From a virus, in IMG/VR virus record IMGVR_UViG_3300029309_000299, positions 1 through 26,447 of that record: DNA of 26,447 nt; one strand, given 5' to 3'. The first letter of the stretch is position 1. Each line of letters starts with the position of its first letter. The notes beneath the pieces are model-generated. The model made no database searches. It worked only from the letters and a program-made list of their open reading frames with translations, and had not been told where the DNA came from. Positions 1 through 5,773 of the stretch are shown piece by piece. The translations under genes and the position numbers were made by a program.

Positions 1-98
1 GAGAGACAGGTATAGTGTTTCATTCATCTAGTTTAAAGCCCTCGAAACGTCGGGGGCTTTTTTCTTGCCTACAACCCGCGTGAACACTAGGCACACAA
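1..98. repeat. Left copy of terminal direct repeat (contig closure)
   Basis: Bases 1-98 are identical to 26348-26445; the next base differs (G at 99, A at 26446). A repeat of this size at both contig ends is what an assembler leaves on a circular or terminally redundant phage genome. The right copy follows directly on the last gene's end and the left copy leads into the early promoter, so joining them gives a sensible terminator-to-promoter junction. A true short terminal repeat on the packaged molecule cannot be told from an assembly overlap here. Confidence 0.9.
35..63 (+). terminator. Rho-independent terminator of the late operon
   Basis: A 10-bp stem (35-44 with 51-60, one T-G wobble) closes a six-base loop and runs straight into a T tract at 58-63. 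In the circular genome it lies just after the last gene, which ends at 26362 in the right-hand copy, and before the first early promoter. It separates late from early transcription. Confidence 0.85.
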
Positions 99-127
99 GA
101 AAAATGAAACTTTTTTTGTAGAAATGC

Positions 128-161
128 TTGACAAATGAAACCTTTGTTATATCTTTGGGAC
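128..161 (+). promoter_or_regulatory. Early promoter P1 (Bacteroidota type), apparently leaderless
   Basis: The -33 element TTG (128-130) and the -7 box TATCTTTG (150-157) are 19 bp apart, matching the known TTG / TAnnTTTG architecture of Bacteroides and Flavobacterium promoters. Upstream is an A-tract (100-104) and a T-tract (111-117), also present at P2 and P3. Only four bases separate the -7 box from the ATG at 162, so the expected start of transcription is at or next to the start codon. This is the only consensus promoter seen ahead of the early genes. Confidence 0.85.
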
Positions 162-338
162 ATGAACGAAACACAAACACACAACACGATGCAAAAGACA
201 AGCACCAAAGGCAAAGACCTCGCGTGGGACATTGCCACCCGCCTCCGGGCAAACCAGTTTAAGGATATGACCCTTGGAGAGATTGACGACTTCCGGGCTG
301 AGATGGCCAAGTTCCTCGACCTTAAAAAAGAATGGTGA
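162..338 (+). CDS. Small early protein with MNxTQTH leader, unknown function
   Basis: A 58-aa charged soluble protein and the first gene behind early promoter P1. An upstream in-frame ATG at 135 lies inside the promoter between the -33 and -7 boxes, so the ATG at 162 is chosen; a second in-frame ATG is at 189. The opening residues MNETQTH match those of the two other proteins that follow this promoter type (5507 and 6993), while the rest (residues 10-58, ending DLKKEW) is unrelated to them. The stop overlaps the next start as TGATG. No family was recognised. First-expressed small phage proteins often act on host takeover or defence, but nothing in the sequence proves that here. Confidence 0.75.
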   Translation: MNETQTHNTMQKTSTKGKDLAWDIATRLRANQFKDMTLGEIDDFRAEMAKFLDLKKEW

Positions 339-511
339 TGCTTAAGCCCAACGGAATCTCCCACACGGTCTATCCTGACCAACCAGCCGAGGACTTCAAC
401 GAGTGGACGGCCAACTTCACCCGCCAAGAGGTGGCACGCGATGCTGACGAGTTCAAGCGTAAGTTTGATTCCCTCTGGTCTGACTTCAAGAAAACAATTC
501 AAACCCCGTAA
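338..511 (+). CDS. Small early protein, unknown function
   Basis: A 57-aa ORF filling the space between its neighbours exactly: its ATG overlaps the preceding stop by one base, and its TAA is followed two bases later by the next ATG. The product is polar and acidic-aromatic, with a likely amphipathic helix over residues 24-53 (aromatics in EFKRKFDSLWSDFKK). No signal peptide, membrane segment or known motif was seen. Tight packing and codon choice (GAC, AAC, TTC, AAG) like the neighbours support it as real. Function unknown. Confidence 0.7.
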   Translation: MLKPNGISHTVYPDQPAEDFNEWTANFTRQEVARDADEFKRKFDSLWSDFKKTIQTP

Positions 512-513
512 CA

Positions 514-738
514 ATGGCAAAGCCAACACACAAGACACGCCTCCTCGATTACCTTGAGGAGTTTGGAAACATCACAAGTCTCGAAGCGATACGAGACCTT
601 GGCAACACACGACTGAGTGCGACTATCTTCCAGCTCCGCAAAGAGGGGCACGAGATTGTCAGCGCAGACACAAAAGTCCCAACTCGGTGGGGGACAAAGA
701 CCACCGTTACCAAATACATTTATTCAAAATCCTTGTAA
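514..738 (+). CDS. Winged-helix HTH protein (phage HTH domain family)
   Basis: A 74-aa protein made almost entirely of a helix-turn-helix or winged-helix fold. Residues 8-45 run through LLDYLEEFGNITSLEAIRDL to TRLSATIFQLRKEGHEI, the pattern of the short HTH domain common in phages (probably PF14090), where the TRLSA..F.LRK helix is the recognition helix. Residues 50-72 would form the wing. It likely binds DNA as a regulator of early phage genes. It is separated from its neighbours by two bases on each side, using the same TAACAATG junction twice. Targets are unknown; the conserved blocks around P1-P3 are plausible operators. Confidence 0.8.
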   Translation: MAKPTHKTRLLDYLEEFGNITSLEAIRDLGNTRLSATIFQLRKEGHEIVSADTKVPTRWGTKTTVTKYIYSKSL

Positions 739-740
739 CA

Positions 741-1172
741 ATGGAACAAACTAAAATTCAAAACCTGACTCCTCAGGGCACTTGGCAAGGCCAAGACGGA
801 AAGACGTTCTATAAATTCGACTGCATTCTAGAGAATGGACTAGTGGGTGAAGTGAACGCGATGAGTGCTGACAAGTGGCACATCGGAGACGACGTAGTTG
901 TCAAAGACCACACCCAAGGCAAGTACGGCCCGCGTCTCAAGCTCGACCGTCCACGTTCAGCGTATGGCACAGATGCCGACCGCTACAAGTTTTCCGATAA
1001 TAAGAAAGGCAACGACGACACCACTAAGGGCATCGTGGCGAGTTGGGCCGTTGGTTGCGCTATGCAAGCGGCTGGAGACCCAGCACAAGAGAACTACGAC
1101 TCAATCTTGATGCAACTTGCACGGCTTGCCCTGAAAGCTCGTGGCATCATCAAGGACGAAGTAGAAATCTAA
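741..1172 (+). CDS. OB-fold-like putative single-stranded DNA-binding protein
   Basis: A 143-aa protein. The ATG at 741 follows the previous stop by two bases; a longer reading from 687 would overlap the HTH gene and is not used. Residues 8-65 (TPQGTWQGQDGKTFYKFDC, then alternating beta-like strands ending YGPRLKLDRP) look like the small OB-fold domains seen in phage proteins beside replication genes. Residues 95-143 form a helical tail. A role in binding single-stranded DNA during replication or recombination is an inference from fold pattern and position ahead of the replication genes; classic SSB features such as an acidic phenylalanine-ended tip are absent. Confidence 0.5.
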   Translation: MEQTKIQNLTPQGTWQGQDGKTFYKFDCILENGLVGEVNAMSADKWHIGDDVVVKDHTQGKYGPRLKLDRPRSAYGTDADRYKFSDNKKGNDDTTKGIVASWAVGCAMQAAGDPAQENYDSILMQLARLALKARGIIKDEVEI

Positions 1173-1375
1173 TGTGGGAGAAAGGTAAACCTAGAGAGCG
1201 GGGGTGGTATCTCTGCGCTTGGCAGATGGGCGACGGCTTCATCTACGAAGTAGCCAAGTGGACAGGCACGGACTGGCTGACAGGAATGGAGGCCACCCCC
1301 GACACTTGGAAAGACATAGACCCTCCCACGGCTCAGGACATCATGTTGGATGAGCTTTACAAATACGCACAATGA
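1172..1375 (+). CDS. Small tryptophan-rich protein, unknown function
   Basis: A 67-aa protein starting at the ATG that overlaps the previous stop (TAATG); the frame is open further upstream but that part shadows the preceding gene. It has a G-W-Y-L opening, repeated W/G pairs and a W-K-D-I-D-P-P motif near residue 47. This vaguely recalls short phage DUF551-type proteins (…W..ip..PP), but the match is not firm. Its stop overlaps the next gene by ATGA, so it is translated with the downstream HTH protein. Confidence 0.6.
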   Translation: MWEKGKPRERGWYLCAWQMGDGFIYEVAKWTGTDWLTGMEATPDTWKDIDPPTAQDIMLDELYKYAQ

Positions 1376-1599
1376 GAGATTTTATCAAAAAGCACTACGG
1401 CTCGCAGAAGCAATGCGCGGCAGAGCTTGGAGTAACAGAACAGACAGTTGGCAATTGGATGAAGCGTAACCCGCGCGGGTTTCTTAAATATGCCAAAGAG
1501 ATAGTCAACACAAAAAACACAACCTACCTTCTACTCAACGGAGAGGTGGAGTTTAGAGAGCACGAGCTTGAGGTGTTGGAACCAACAAGAGAGACGTGA
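1372..1599 (+). CDS. Cro/CI-like HTH regulator
   Basis: A 75-aa protein with an N-terminal helix-turn-helix: GSQKQCAAELGVTEQTVGNW at residues 10-29 has the spacing of a lambda-repressor-type HTH (helix 2 QKQCAAEL, turn G, recognition helix TEQTVGNWMK). The C-terminal part (residues 45-75) is acidic and may mediate dimerisation. Such a protein directly upstream of the initiator gene could repress early transcription or its own operon. No divergent repressor/Cro pair or integrase is present, so a lysogenic switch is not supported. It overlaps the preceding gene by four bases. Confidence 0.75.
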   Translation: MRDFIKKHYGSQKQCAAELGVTEQTVGNWMKRNPRGFLKYAKEIVNTKNTTYLLLNGEVEFREHELEVLEPTRET

Positions 1600-1607
1600 G
1601 CTGAAAA

Positions 1608-2294
1608 ATGGAACGAACATTTAAAGGTGTTTGGATACCCGCAGAGATATGGCTGGACAAGCGGTTGACCATTTGTGAGAAGGCATTTCTTGCTGAAGTG
1701 GACTCATTCACAGGCAACGGGAAGACCTTCCACAAGAGCAATCAAACGATAGAAGAAGAGTACGGCATCGCACCGAGGACTGTCCAACGGATGGTGAAAA
1801 AGTTGGTGGAGCTGGGGATGTTAGAGACCCAGTTCAACGGACGAGTGCGACATTTGAGCACAATCAGACTCGCCAAAATGACGGGGCAGGGTCGCCAAAA
1901 TGACGAGTCTGCATCGCCAAAATGGCGACATACTAATACAATAGATAATACAATAGACAATACATCTAAAAGAGAGGTAGTGGTGTTGCCTTTTGATTCA
2001 AGAGAATTTGCAGAGGCGTGGGAGATATGGAAGCAAGAGCGCAGAGAACGACGAACCAAGAAATACACACAGCGCGGAGAACAAGCCGCCCTCCATAAAT
2101 TGCACAACGATTCACAACAGGACGAAGCCACGGCCCTCGCAATAATACACCAAAGCATTGCGAACGGATGGCAGGGGCTTTTTCCACTTAAACACCAAAA
2201 GAATGAAACAAAAAGAACTGGCATTGCAGACGGCTCACTCCTTAGAGAACATATCCAACGCCTCGCGGCTGACTCCGGAGAGAGCTTGGAGTGA
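1608..2294 (+). CDS. Replication initiator, lambda O-like, with origin inside the gene
   Basis: A 228-aa protein in three parts. Residues 1-85 are a winged-helix DNA-binding domain of the phage replisome-organiser type (IEEEYGIAPRTVQRMVKKL is the HTH). Residues 86-128 are a low-complexity linker whose coding DNA holds three 22-bp-spaced iterons and an AT-rich repeat block. Residues 130-195 match the C-terminal pattern of phage initiators (F-x-W-x-x-W-K, RRTKKYTQRGEQAALHKL, IANGWQGLF). This is the layout of lambda gpO: the N-terminal domain binds iterons within its own gene and the C-terminal domain recruits the loader and helicase. The last 92 bases overlap the next gene. Confidence 0.8.
   Translation: MERTFKGVWIPAEIWLDKRLTICEKAFLAEVDSFTGNGKTFHKSNQTIEEEYGIAPRTVQRMVKKLVELGMLETQFNGRVRHLSTIRLAKMTGQGRQNDESASPKWRHTNTIDNTIDNTSKREVVVLPFDSREFAEAWEIWKQERRERRTKKYTQRGEQAALHKLHNDSQQDEATALAIIHQSIANGWQGLFPLKHQKNETKRTGIADGSLLREHIQRLAADSGESLE
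1870..1927 (+). repeat. Replication origin: three iterons at exact 22-bp period
   Basis: TCGCCAAAATGACG occurs at 1870-1883 and 1892-1905, and TCGCCAAAATGGCG at 1914-1927, each starting 22 bp after the last. The eight-base gaps between them differ in sequence. The core CGCCA-AAA-TGGCG of the third copy is a perfect inverted repeat and the first two copies have one mismatch in it, as expected for a dimer-binding site. Their place inside the initiator gene, in the linker between its domains, matches lambda-type origins. Confidence 0.85.
1930..1970 (+). repeat. AT-rich 12-bp repeats beside iterons (putative DNA unwinding element)
   Basis: AATACAATAGAT (1935-1946) and AATACAATAGAC (1947-1958) are followed by a partial third unit, AATACATCTAAA (1959-1970). 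The block is much more AT-rich than its surroundings and begins three bases after the last iteron. In lambda-type origins an AT-rich stretch beside the iterons is where strands first open, so this is inferred to be the unwinding element. It encodes the NTIDNTIDNT linker of the initiator. Confidence 0.7.
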
Positions 2295-2844
2295 AGGCAC
2301 GAACGTAATCGTAGCATATCGAGAATCCCCAGCCAAGACCGAGGCGGCTTTGATTATCATGCTCAAAGAGACCCTCAGCTACCTCGACTACAACAAAAGT
2401 ATCACGGCAGACAGGGACGTACTAGATGCCGTCCACCATCTACGGGACACCTTTCCCGCGATGAAGCTGGAGGAATGGGCGATTATTATGCACCGCCTCA
2501 AGACAGGTGAATACAGGCCCGGCTACGAGCGTTTGAAACTTCCCGAACTTGTCGATATATTTCAACAGTACGAAGGCGAGAGAGCAGCCGTCAGAGAAGG
2601 CAACTGGAATGAGCTCAAAAAGCACGCTCCAGACCGCCTCAACGACGAACAACTCGATGCCCTCTACGACAACTACAAAAAGCGTCGTGAGAAAGAAAGT
2701 CAAGACATCGAGAAAGCCAAAGACATCAAAAGAGTGCCCGTCAAAAATGGACGATGGGAGCACATACCGCACCAAAGCGACCCGAACTACCAAAGCCCGA
2801 TGGAATCGGAGCGCGATGGTAAAGAAGGTGGACACCGTGTTTAG
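2203..2844 (+). CDS. Hypothetical replication-partner protein (P position)
   Basis: A 213-aa mostly helical soluble protein without Walker motifs, signal peptide or membrane segment. The ATG at 2203 is chosen; the frame is open from 2158 but that start lies deeper in the initiator gene. Residues 70-135 (from TADRDVLDAVHHLRDTFP to LPELVDIFQQYEGERA) form the most family-like part and recall small proteins common in Bacteroidota phages; the C-terminal 50 residues are charged and probably disordered. It follows the O-like initiator with overlap, the place where lambda encodes helicase loader P, which also lacks a Walker motif. A loader role is inference from position only. Confidence 0.55.
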   Translation: MKQKELALQTAHSLENISNASRLTPERAWSEGTNVIVAYRESPAKTEAALIIMLKETLSYLDYNKSITADRDVLDAVHHLRDTFPAMKLEEWAIIMHRLKTGEYRPGYERLKLPELVDIFQQYEGERAAVREGNWNELKKHAPDRLNDEQLDALYDNYKKRREKESQDIEKAKDIKRVPVKNGRWEHIPHQSDPNYQSPMESERDGKEGGHRV

Positions 2845-3199
2845 CCAGTACGTCAGACTTCGCGCGGCAGACGATAGAGGATATGGGGAGTGCTACACCT
2901 GTGGAGCCGTGAGACATTGGACAGAGGTAGACGCAGGCCACTTCATGAGCCGGGCGTGTATGTCCACACGATGGGAGGAGAAGAACGTGCAGTTTCAATG
3001 TAAGAGGTGCAATGGATTTCGAAGCGGAGAACAGTACCTCTACTCTATACACCTCGACCAACAATACGGAGAGGGCACCGCAGAGGAACTGTTGAGGGAG
3101 TCTAAGAAGACGCGCAAGTTTTCACGTCACGAGCTGGAGGCAATGTACCAACACTACAAGAGAAAGGTAGATGAACTCAAGAGCACGAGAGGACTTTGA
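2747..3199 (+). CDS. ninG: NinG/Rap-family recombination endonuclease
   Basis: A 150-aa protein recognised as the NinG/Rap family (PF05766). It has CYTCG (C49, C52), DAGHF (62-66), CKRCN (C85, C88) and the segment EQYLYSIHLDQQYGEGTAEE that ends in a helical K-R-K-V-D-E-L tail. Lambda NinG (Rap, Orf) is a structure-specific nuclease that cuts recombination intermediates and aids Red-type exchange; the Cys pairs bind zinc. The ATG at 2747 overlaps the preceding gene by 98 bases; the ATG at 2816 (M24) would also keep the whole family core and may be the true start. It overlaps the sigma-like gene downstream by 29 bases. Confidence 0.88.
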   Translation: MDDGSTYRTKATRTTKARWNRSAMVKKVDTVFSQYVRLRAADDRGYGECYTCGAVRHWTEVDAGHFMSRACMSTRWEEKNVQFQCKRCNGFRSGEQYLYSIHLDQQYGEGTAEELLRESKKTRKFSRHELEAMYQHYKRKVDELKSTRGL

Positions 3200-3656
3200 C
3201 TTTTGGTTTACCGAGAACTACGACGACCTTTCTAACGTTGCACGGAGATTGCACCCCGACTCGTTCGACCTCTTGCACCATACATATCTCTCTTGCGTCC
3301 TCGCTTTACGACGCAACAAGAACATCTTGGACAACCTCCCCGGATATGTCCACACCTCTATGTGGAATCTATCTACTGGAACATTCAGAAAGCTCTACAA
3401 GATAACCGACGCACCCAACTACACCCACATATCGAACTACGACATACAAGAGGCGATACGAAAGGAGGAAGCGTTAATTATGGCCAACCATCTGTCTTGG
3501 TTTGACAGGAATGTCTTAGAGTTATATCTTGACGGGTGGAGTATGGCAGAGCTGAGTCGTCAGTCTGGCATCGACGTGAACGTTCTGTACAAATCTATCT
3601 CGACATCGAAAAAGAAACTCCGTAATGTTATTTGTCAACGCGCACCTAAGAGCTGA
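3171..3656 (+). CDS. Sigma-70-like transcription factor
   Basis: A 161-aa protein. Residues 15-60 resemble sigma region 2 (YDDLSNVARRL, FDLLHHTYLSCVLALRRNK), and residues 105-152 a region 4 HTH (LSWFDRNVLELYLDGWSMAELSRQSG, with a recognition helix near VNVLYKSISTSKKKL). This two-domain, linker-joined plan is that of small ECF-type sigma factors and the sigma-like proteins annotated in Bacteroidota phages. It probably directs host RNA polymerase to middle or late phage promoters, in line with the lack of host-type promoters across the late genes. Region 2 is degenerate, so an anti-host or accessory role is possible. Confidence 0.7.
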   Translation: MNSRAREDFDFWFTENYDDLSNVARRLHPDSFDLLHHTYLSCVLALRRNKNILDNLPGYVHTSMWNLSTGTFRKLYKITDAPNYTHISNYDIQEAIRKEEALIMANHLSWFDRNVLELYLDGWSMAELSRQSGIDVNVLYKSISTSKKKLRNVICQRAPKS

Positions 3657-4020
3657 ACGACTGGCCATCTGCCGAGCGTGTGAGCACTACGTTGAAAACA
3701 CGAAGAGTTGTGGTCCCCTAATTACAGAGGCATTCACAAACTCCAAGCTGTGTGGGTGCTATATGCCCGCAAAGACCAAGCTCAAAGTGGCCTCTTGCCC
3801 CCTTAGTAAATGGGGAGCCACCGTAACAGCTGACGATATAGAACAAATTAGGGAGTTTTTAAACAGAAATTACAAAGACCGCACGAAGCAAGAGCTCACG
3901 TACTTAGCTTCTAAGTTCCTTGGAGGACAACGCGCTAGCTCGTGCGGAAGGTGCAACGCCAAAATTTTACAACAACTTAAAAACATTGTAGACAATGCCG
4001 ATTCCCAAGCCCAAGCTTAA
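3625..4020 (+). CDS. Cysteine-rich zinc-binding protein, unknown function
   Basis: A 131-aa protein. Residues 16-58 hold CRAC, then single Cys at K-S-C-G, CGC and ASC, a plausible one- or two-zinc module like a short ribbon. Residues 68-92 are helical (ADDIEQIREFLNRNYK), and residues 106-118 have another pair, SCGRCNAK. A role in nucleic-acid or protein contact during replication or transcription is likely but not proved. It overlaps the sigma-like gene by 32 bases and the next small gene by 26 bases, so the three are translated from one message. Confidence 0.65.
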   Translation: MLFVNAHLRAERLAICRACEHYVENTKSCGPLITEAFTNSKLCGCYMPAKTKLKVASCPLSKWGATVTADDIEQIREFLNRNYKDRTKQELTYLASKFLGGQRASSCGRCNAKILQQLKNIVDNADSQAQA

Positions 4021-4144
4021 CGAGAAAATGACAGAGTTTCTCGGACGTTGTATGTTAGACGAAACGATGGAGACCGAGTATCCCAACAAAAACCAACGCA
4101 TTGCTATTTGTGCAAAGCAATGGTCAACGTTAAACTATGACTGA
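3995..4144 (+). CDS. 49-aa stand-alone F-x-RCM / QR-x-A-x-C motif protein
   Basis: The ATG at 3995 overlaps the previous gene and the TGA at 4142-4144 overlaps the next one. The product, M-P-I-P-K-P-K … FLGRCMLDETMETEYPNKNQ then RIAICAKQW, carries a short motif I recognise from the ends of phage head proteins (prohead proteases, portals, scaffolds): an F-x-x-RCM…E-(F/Y)-P…QR-x-A-x-C…W pattern. Here it stands alone, among replication and packaging genes rather than head genes. It probably folds with partners through the two Cys residues. Function unknown; the motif match is from memory. Confidence 0.65.
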   Translation: MPIPKPKLNEKMTEFLGRCMLDETMETEYPNKNQRIAICAKQWSTLNYD

Positions 4145-4466
4145 GAACCTGTACCTCAATGTAGGAATGCTCCACGACTACTCCCACGATAAGACCATTG
4201 TACTCCAACGGGCGCGAAGGGGAGTTAAATCGTTAGGACTAGAGTGGGGTGAACTAATAAGCCGCAACCGTCGTGGACACATCGCAGACACGCGACTTAT
4301 AGTTAGCAAGTACCTTCGAGACAACGGATTTCTTTTCCACGAGATAGCAAGCACCCTTGGCCGTATAAACCACACTACATCTTGTTATAGCGTCAAAAGA
4401 GCCAACGAACTGTTGGAGATAGATGAAGCCTTTATAAAGGACTACAATATATTTATTAACGCATGA
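4137..4466 (+). CDS. DnaA domain IV-like DNA-binding protein
   Basis: A 109-aa protein lacking any AAA+ ATPase domain. Residues 46-95 (RGHIADTRLIVSKYLRDNG, FHEIASTLGRINHTTSCYSV, KRANELL) match the C-terminal DnaA signature in which G-R-x-x-HTT begins the recognition helix contacting the DnaA box. It would bind DnaA-box-like sites without supplying ATPase activity, so it could compete with host DnaA or help recruit the replisome. The four-base overlap with the next gene and its place in the early operon fit a replication-regulation role. No clear DnaA box was seen in the window. Confidence 0.65.
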   Translation: MTENLYLNVGMLHDYSHDKTIVLQRARRGVKSLGLEWGELISRNRRGHIADTRLIVSKYLRDNGFLFHEIASTLGRINHTTSCYSVKRANELLEIDEAFIKDYNIFINA

Positions 4467-4699
4467 CCTTACGCAAAGTAAAGAGGATGCTCAATGAGAG
4501 CGACGATTTTCTCGTGTTCACACGAACGGACACGGGAGAGGACGTTGCCAACTTTGGTGTCTTTCACAAGGACAACGAGAGCTGGGAGATACTATTGAAT
4601 CTTGCCGTATCTGACTACCATGTCCGCGAAACTCTCCGAAATGTTCTTACAGCCGCAGATGCTTATCGAGACCAGCAAGCTCAGGACGAGTCCGAATAA
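4463..4699 (+). CDS. Small acidic protein, unknown function
   Basis: A 78-aa protein, N-terminal K/R-rich then acidic, with a predicted beta-rich middle (DFLVFTRTDTG, GVFHKD) and a helical C-terminus (VRETLRNVLTAADAYRDQQA). No motif was recognised. It overlaps the preceding gene by ATGA, and its last 41 bases overlap the start of the ParB-like gene. Codon use and packing make it credible; no function can be assigned. Confidence 0.65.
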   Translation: MTLRKVKRMLNESDDFLVFTRTDTGEDVANFGVFHKDNESWEILLNLAVSDYHVRETLRNVLTAADAYRDQQAQDESE

Positions 4700-5090
4700 C
4701 CCCAGAGCCATCCGGGACGACAAGATGGAGCAACTTATGCGCTCTATCCAAGAAGACCCCGAACTCGTACACGCTAGACCCCTCATCGTAAATCAAAGGT
4801 TTGAAGTTATCGCAGGAAACCAACGCCTAAGAGCTTGCATCGCCCTTGGATGGGAGAAGGTACCGATTGTTCAAGTCAATTGGGACGAGGCCAAGCAAAA
4901 GCGAGCGATGATTAAGGACAATGTGAGTGCAGGAGAATGGGACTGGGATATGCTCGCAAACGAATGGGAGGCCGAGGAACTGAATGAGTGGGGCGTACCT
5001 GTATGGCAAGCCGAGGAGGAACCACAAGAAACAATAGACGAACCCAAACAACCGAAACAATGCAAGCATTGCGAGAAGATGATACTGTGA
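4659..5090 (+). CDS. ParB/Srx-like domain protein
   Basis: A 143-aa protein from the ATG at 4659 (ATGs at 4641 and 4620 are possible but add non-family residues). Residues 1-75 are a ParB N-terminal domain: a LRTSPNNPRAIRDD opening, then P-L-I-V-N-x-R-F-E-V-I-A-GNQR, the GNxR nucleotide-binding motif, and LRACIALGWEKVP. Residues 80-115 hold the phage-type extension KDNVSAGEWDWDMLANEW. The end has a CKHC pair. ParB folds bind or hydrolyse CTP/ATP or nick DNA; in phages the gene typically sits beside terS, as here. Its role in packaging or host-DNA nicking is not settled. It ends in a GTGA overlap with terS. Confidence 0.78.
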   Translation: MLIETSKLRTSPNNPRAIRDDKMEQLMRSIQEDPELVHARPLIVNQRFEVIAGNQRLRACIALGWEKVPIVQVNWDEAKQKRAMIKDNVSAGEWDWDMLANEWEAEELNEWGVPVWQAEEEPQETIDEPKQPKQCKHCEKMIL

Positions 5091-5443
5091 CAAAGAGTGA
5101 CACGTTAGAGCCAAAAAAGGCAAACATGGTTGAAGCCCTAACCAAAGCCCTTGGCATTGTGAAGATGGCTTGTGAGTCGTGTGGCATATCAAGAAACACC
5201 CACTACCGATGGCTCAAAGAAGACCCAACGTACAAAGCCGCGTGTGACAACTTGCCCGAAGTCGTGTTGGACTTTGCAGAGCACCATCTGCACAAGCTCA
5301 TCTCGCAAGGCAACCCAGCGGCCACCATCTTCTATATGAAGACCAAAGGCAAGGGACGTGGATATGTGGAACGTCAAGAGATTGAGGTGGCAGAAAAGAA
5401 GCCGCTCAGTTGGTTTGTTGGTGAAGATTCAACGACGAGCTAA
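5087..5443 (+). CDS. Terminase small subunit
   Basis: A 118-aa protein starting at the GTG at 5087, which overlaps the preceding stop as GTGA (an ATG at 5060 is a longer alternative). Residues 13-45 are a helix-turn-helix (VEALTKALGIVKMACESCG, then ISRNTHYRWLKEDP), and residues 50-100 a helical oligomerisation part followed by a basic linker. This is the plan of small terminases, which bind the phage pac or cos site and feed DNA to TerL. The gene is separated from terL by a self-contained cassette (5444-5773). The stop codon opens directly into the A-tract upstream of promoter P2. Confidence 0.8.
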   Translation: MTKSDTLEPKKANMVEALTKALGIVKMACESCGISRNTHYRWLKEDPTYKAACDNLPEVVLDFAEHHLHKLISQGNPAATIFYMKTKGKGRGYVERQEIEVAEKKPLSWFVGEDSTTS

Positions 5444-5472
5444 AAAAAAATCAAAGTTTTTTTAAGAAATGC

Positions 5473-5506
5473 TTGGATAATTAAAATTCAGTTGTATCTT
5501 AGCACC
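5473..5506 (+). promoter_or_regulatory. Promoter P2 of the first cassette, apparently leaderless
   Basis: TTG (5473-5475), 19 bp, then TATCTTAG (5495-5502), with four bases to the ATG at 5507. From the TTG to the ATG it differs from P3 at only four of 37 positions. Upstream, a nine-A run (5442-5450) and a seven-T run (5457-5463) face each other across six bases, as at P3; this may act as an UP-like curved element or a weak hairpin. Confidence 0.85.
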
Positions 5507-5707
5507 ATGAATAACACACAAACCCACACCATGAACGAAGTTTACAAAAATCGCGCAAACTACTTCTTGAACGAGGCACGCGCCCTGTTGATTCTCGACA
5601 AAAAAGACTCAGCTCTTTGGGCCGCAAAAAATGGAGCGTACAACCTCCGGAGCGCAGGAGCAGATGATTCTGTCGCATTGGAACTCATGAAACGCGCATA
5701 CGCATAA
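5507..5707 (+). CDS. Cassette 1 small protein (MNxTQTH leader), unknown function
   Basis: A 66-aa protein with its own promoter (P2) and terminator, placed between terS and terL. The first residues MNNTQTH match those of the proteins at 162 and 6993; a second in-frame ATG is at 5531. Residues 12-64 look like two helices (RANYFLNEARALLILDKKDS and ALWAAKNGAYNLR … ALELMKRAYA), reminiscent of a helical-hairpin or TPR-like repeat. No family was recognised. Autonomous transcription and lack of a packaging role suggest a moron-type accessory gene, perhaps acting against host defence; that is inference. Confidence 0.72.
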   Translation: MNNTQTHTMNEVYKNRANYFLNEARALLILDKKDSALWAAKNGAYNLRSAGADDSVALELMKRAYA

Positions 5708-5733
5708 TCAACCCAAAAGAAGACTACCCCAAC

Positions 5734-5757
5734 AGGAGCCGATGGCTCCTTTTTTTT
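5734..5757 (+). terminator. Terminator of cassette 1
   Basis: AGGAGCC (5734-5740) and GGCTCCT (5744-5750) form a perfect 7-bp stem on a GAT loop, followed by an unbroken T run to 5757. It ends transcription from P2 just 17 bases before the GTG of terL, so terL must be read from elsewhere or by readthrough. Confidence 0.9.
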
Positions 5758-5773
5758 GTCTTAACTTTTAGGC

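Noticed and set aside
135-161. Upstream ATG at 135 for the first gene
   Set aside because: It lies between the -33 and -7 boxes of promoter P1, so the transcript would not contain it.
20-538. 172-residue open frame on the minus strand, and many other minus-strand frames (for example 10601-11542 and 22365-22859)
   Set aside because: They mirror well-packed + strand genes, have poor composition and no recognisable motif or start context. They are read as shadows.
1845-1860. A fourth, reversed and degenerate iteron just upstream of the three
   Set aside because: It needs a deletion and several mismatches, and is not on the 22-bp period; too weak to list.
2158-2202. Longer N-terminus for the gene at 2203
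   Set aside because: It only extends the overlap with the initiator gene and reads as unrelated sequence.
5442-5463. A9/T7 inverted repeat before P2 (and A9/T8 at 6927-6949) as intrinsic terminators of terS and terL
   Set aside because: The stems contain only A-T pairs and would be weak. Their fixed distance to the promoters fits an upstream promoter element better.
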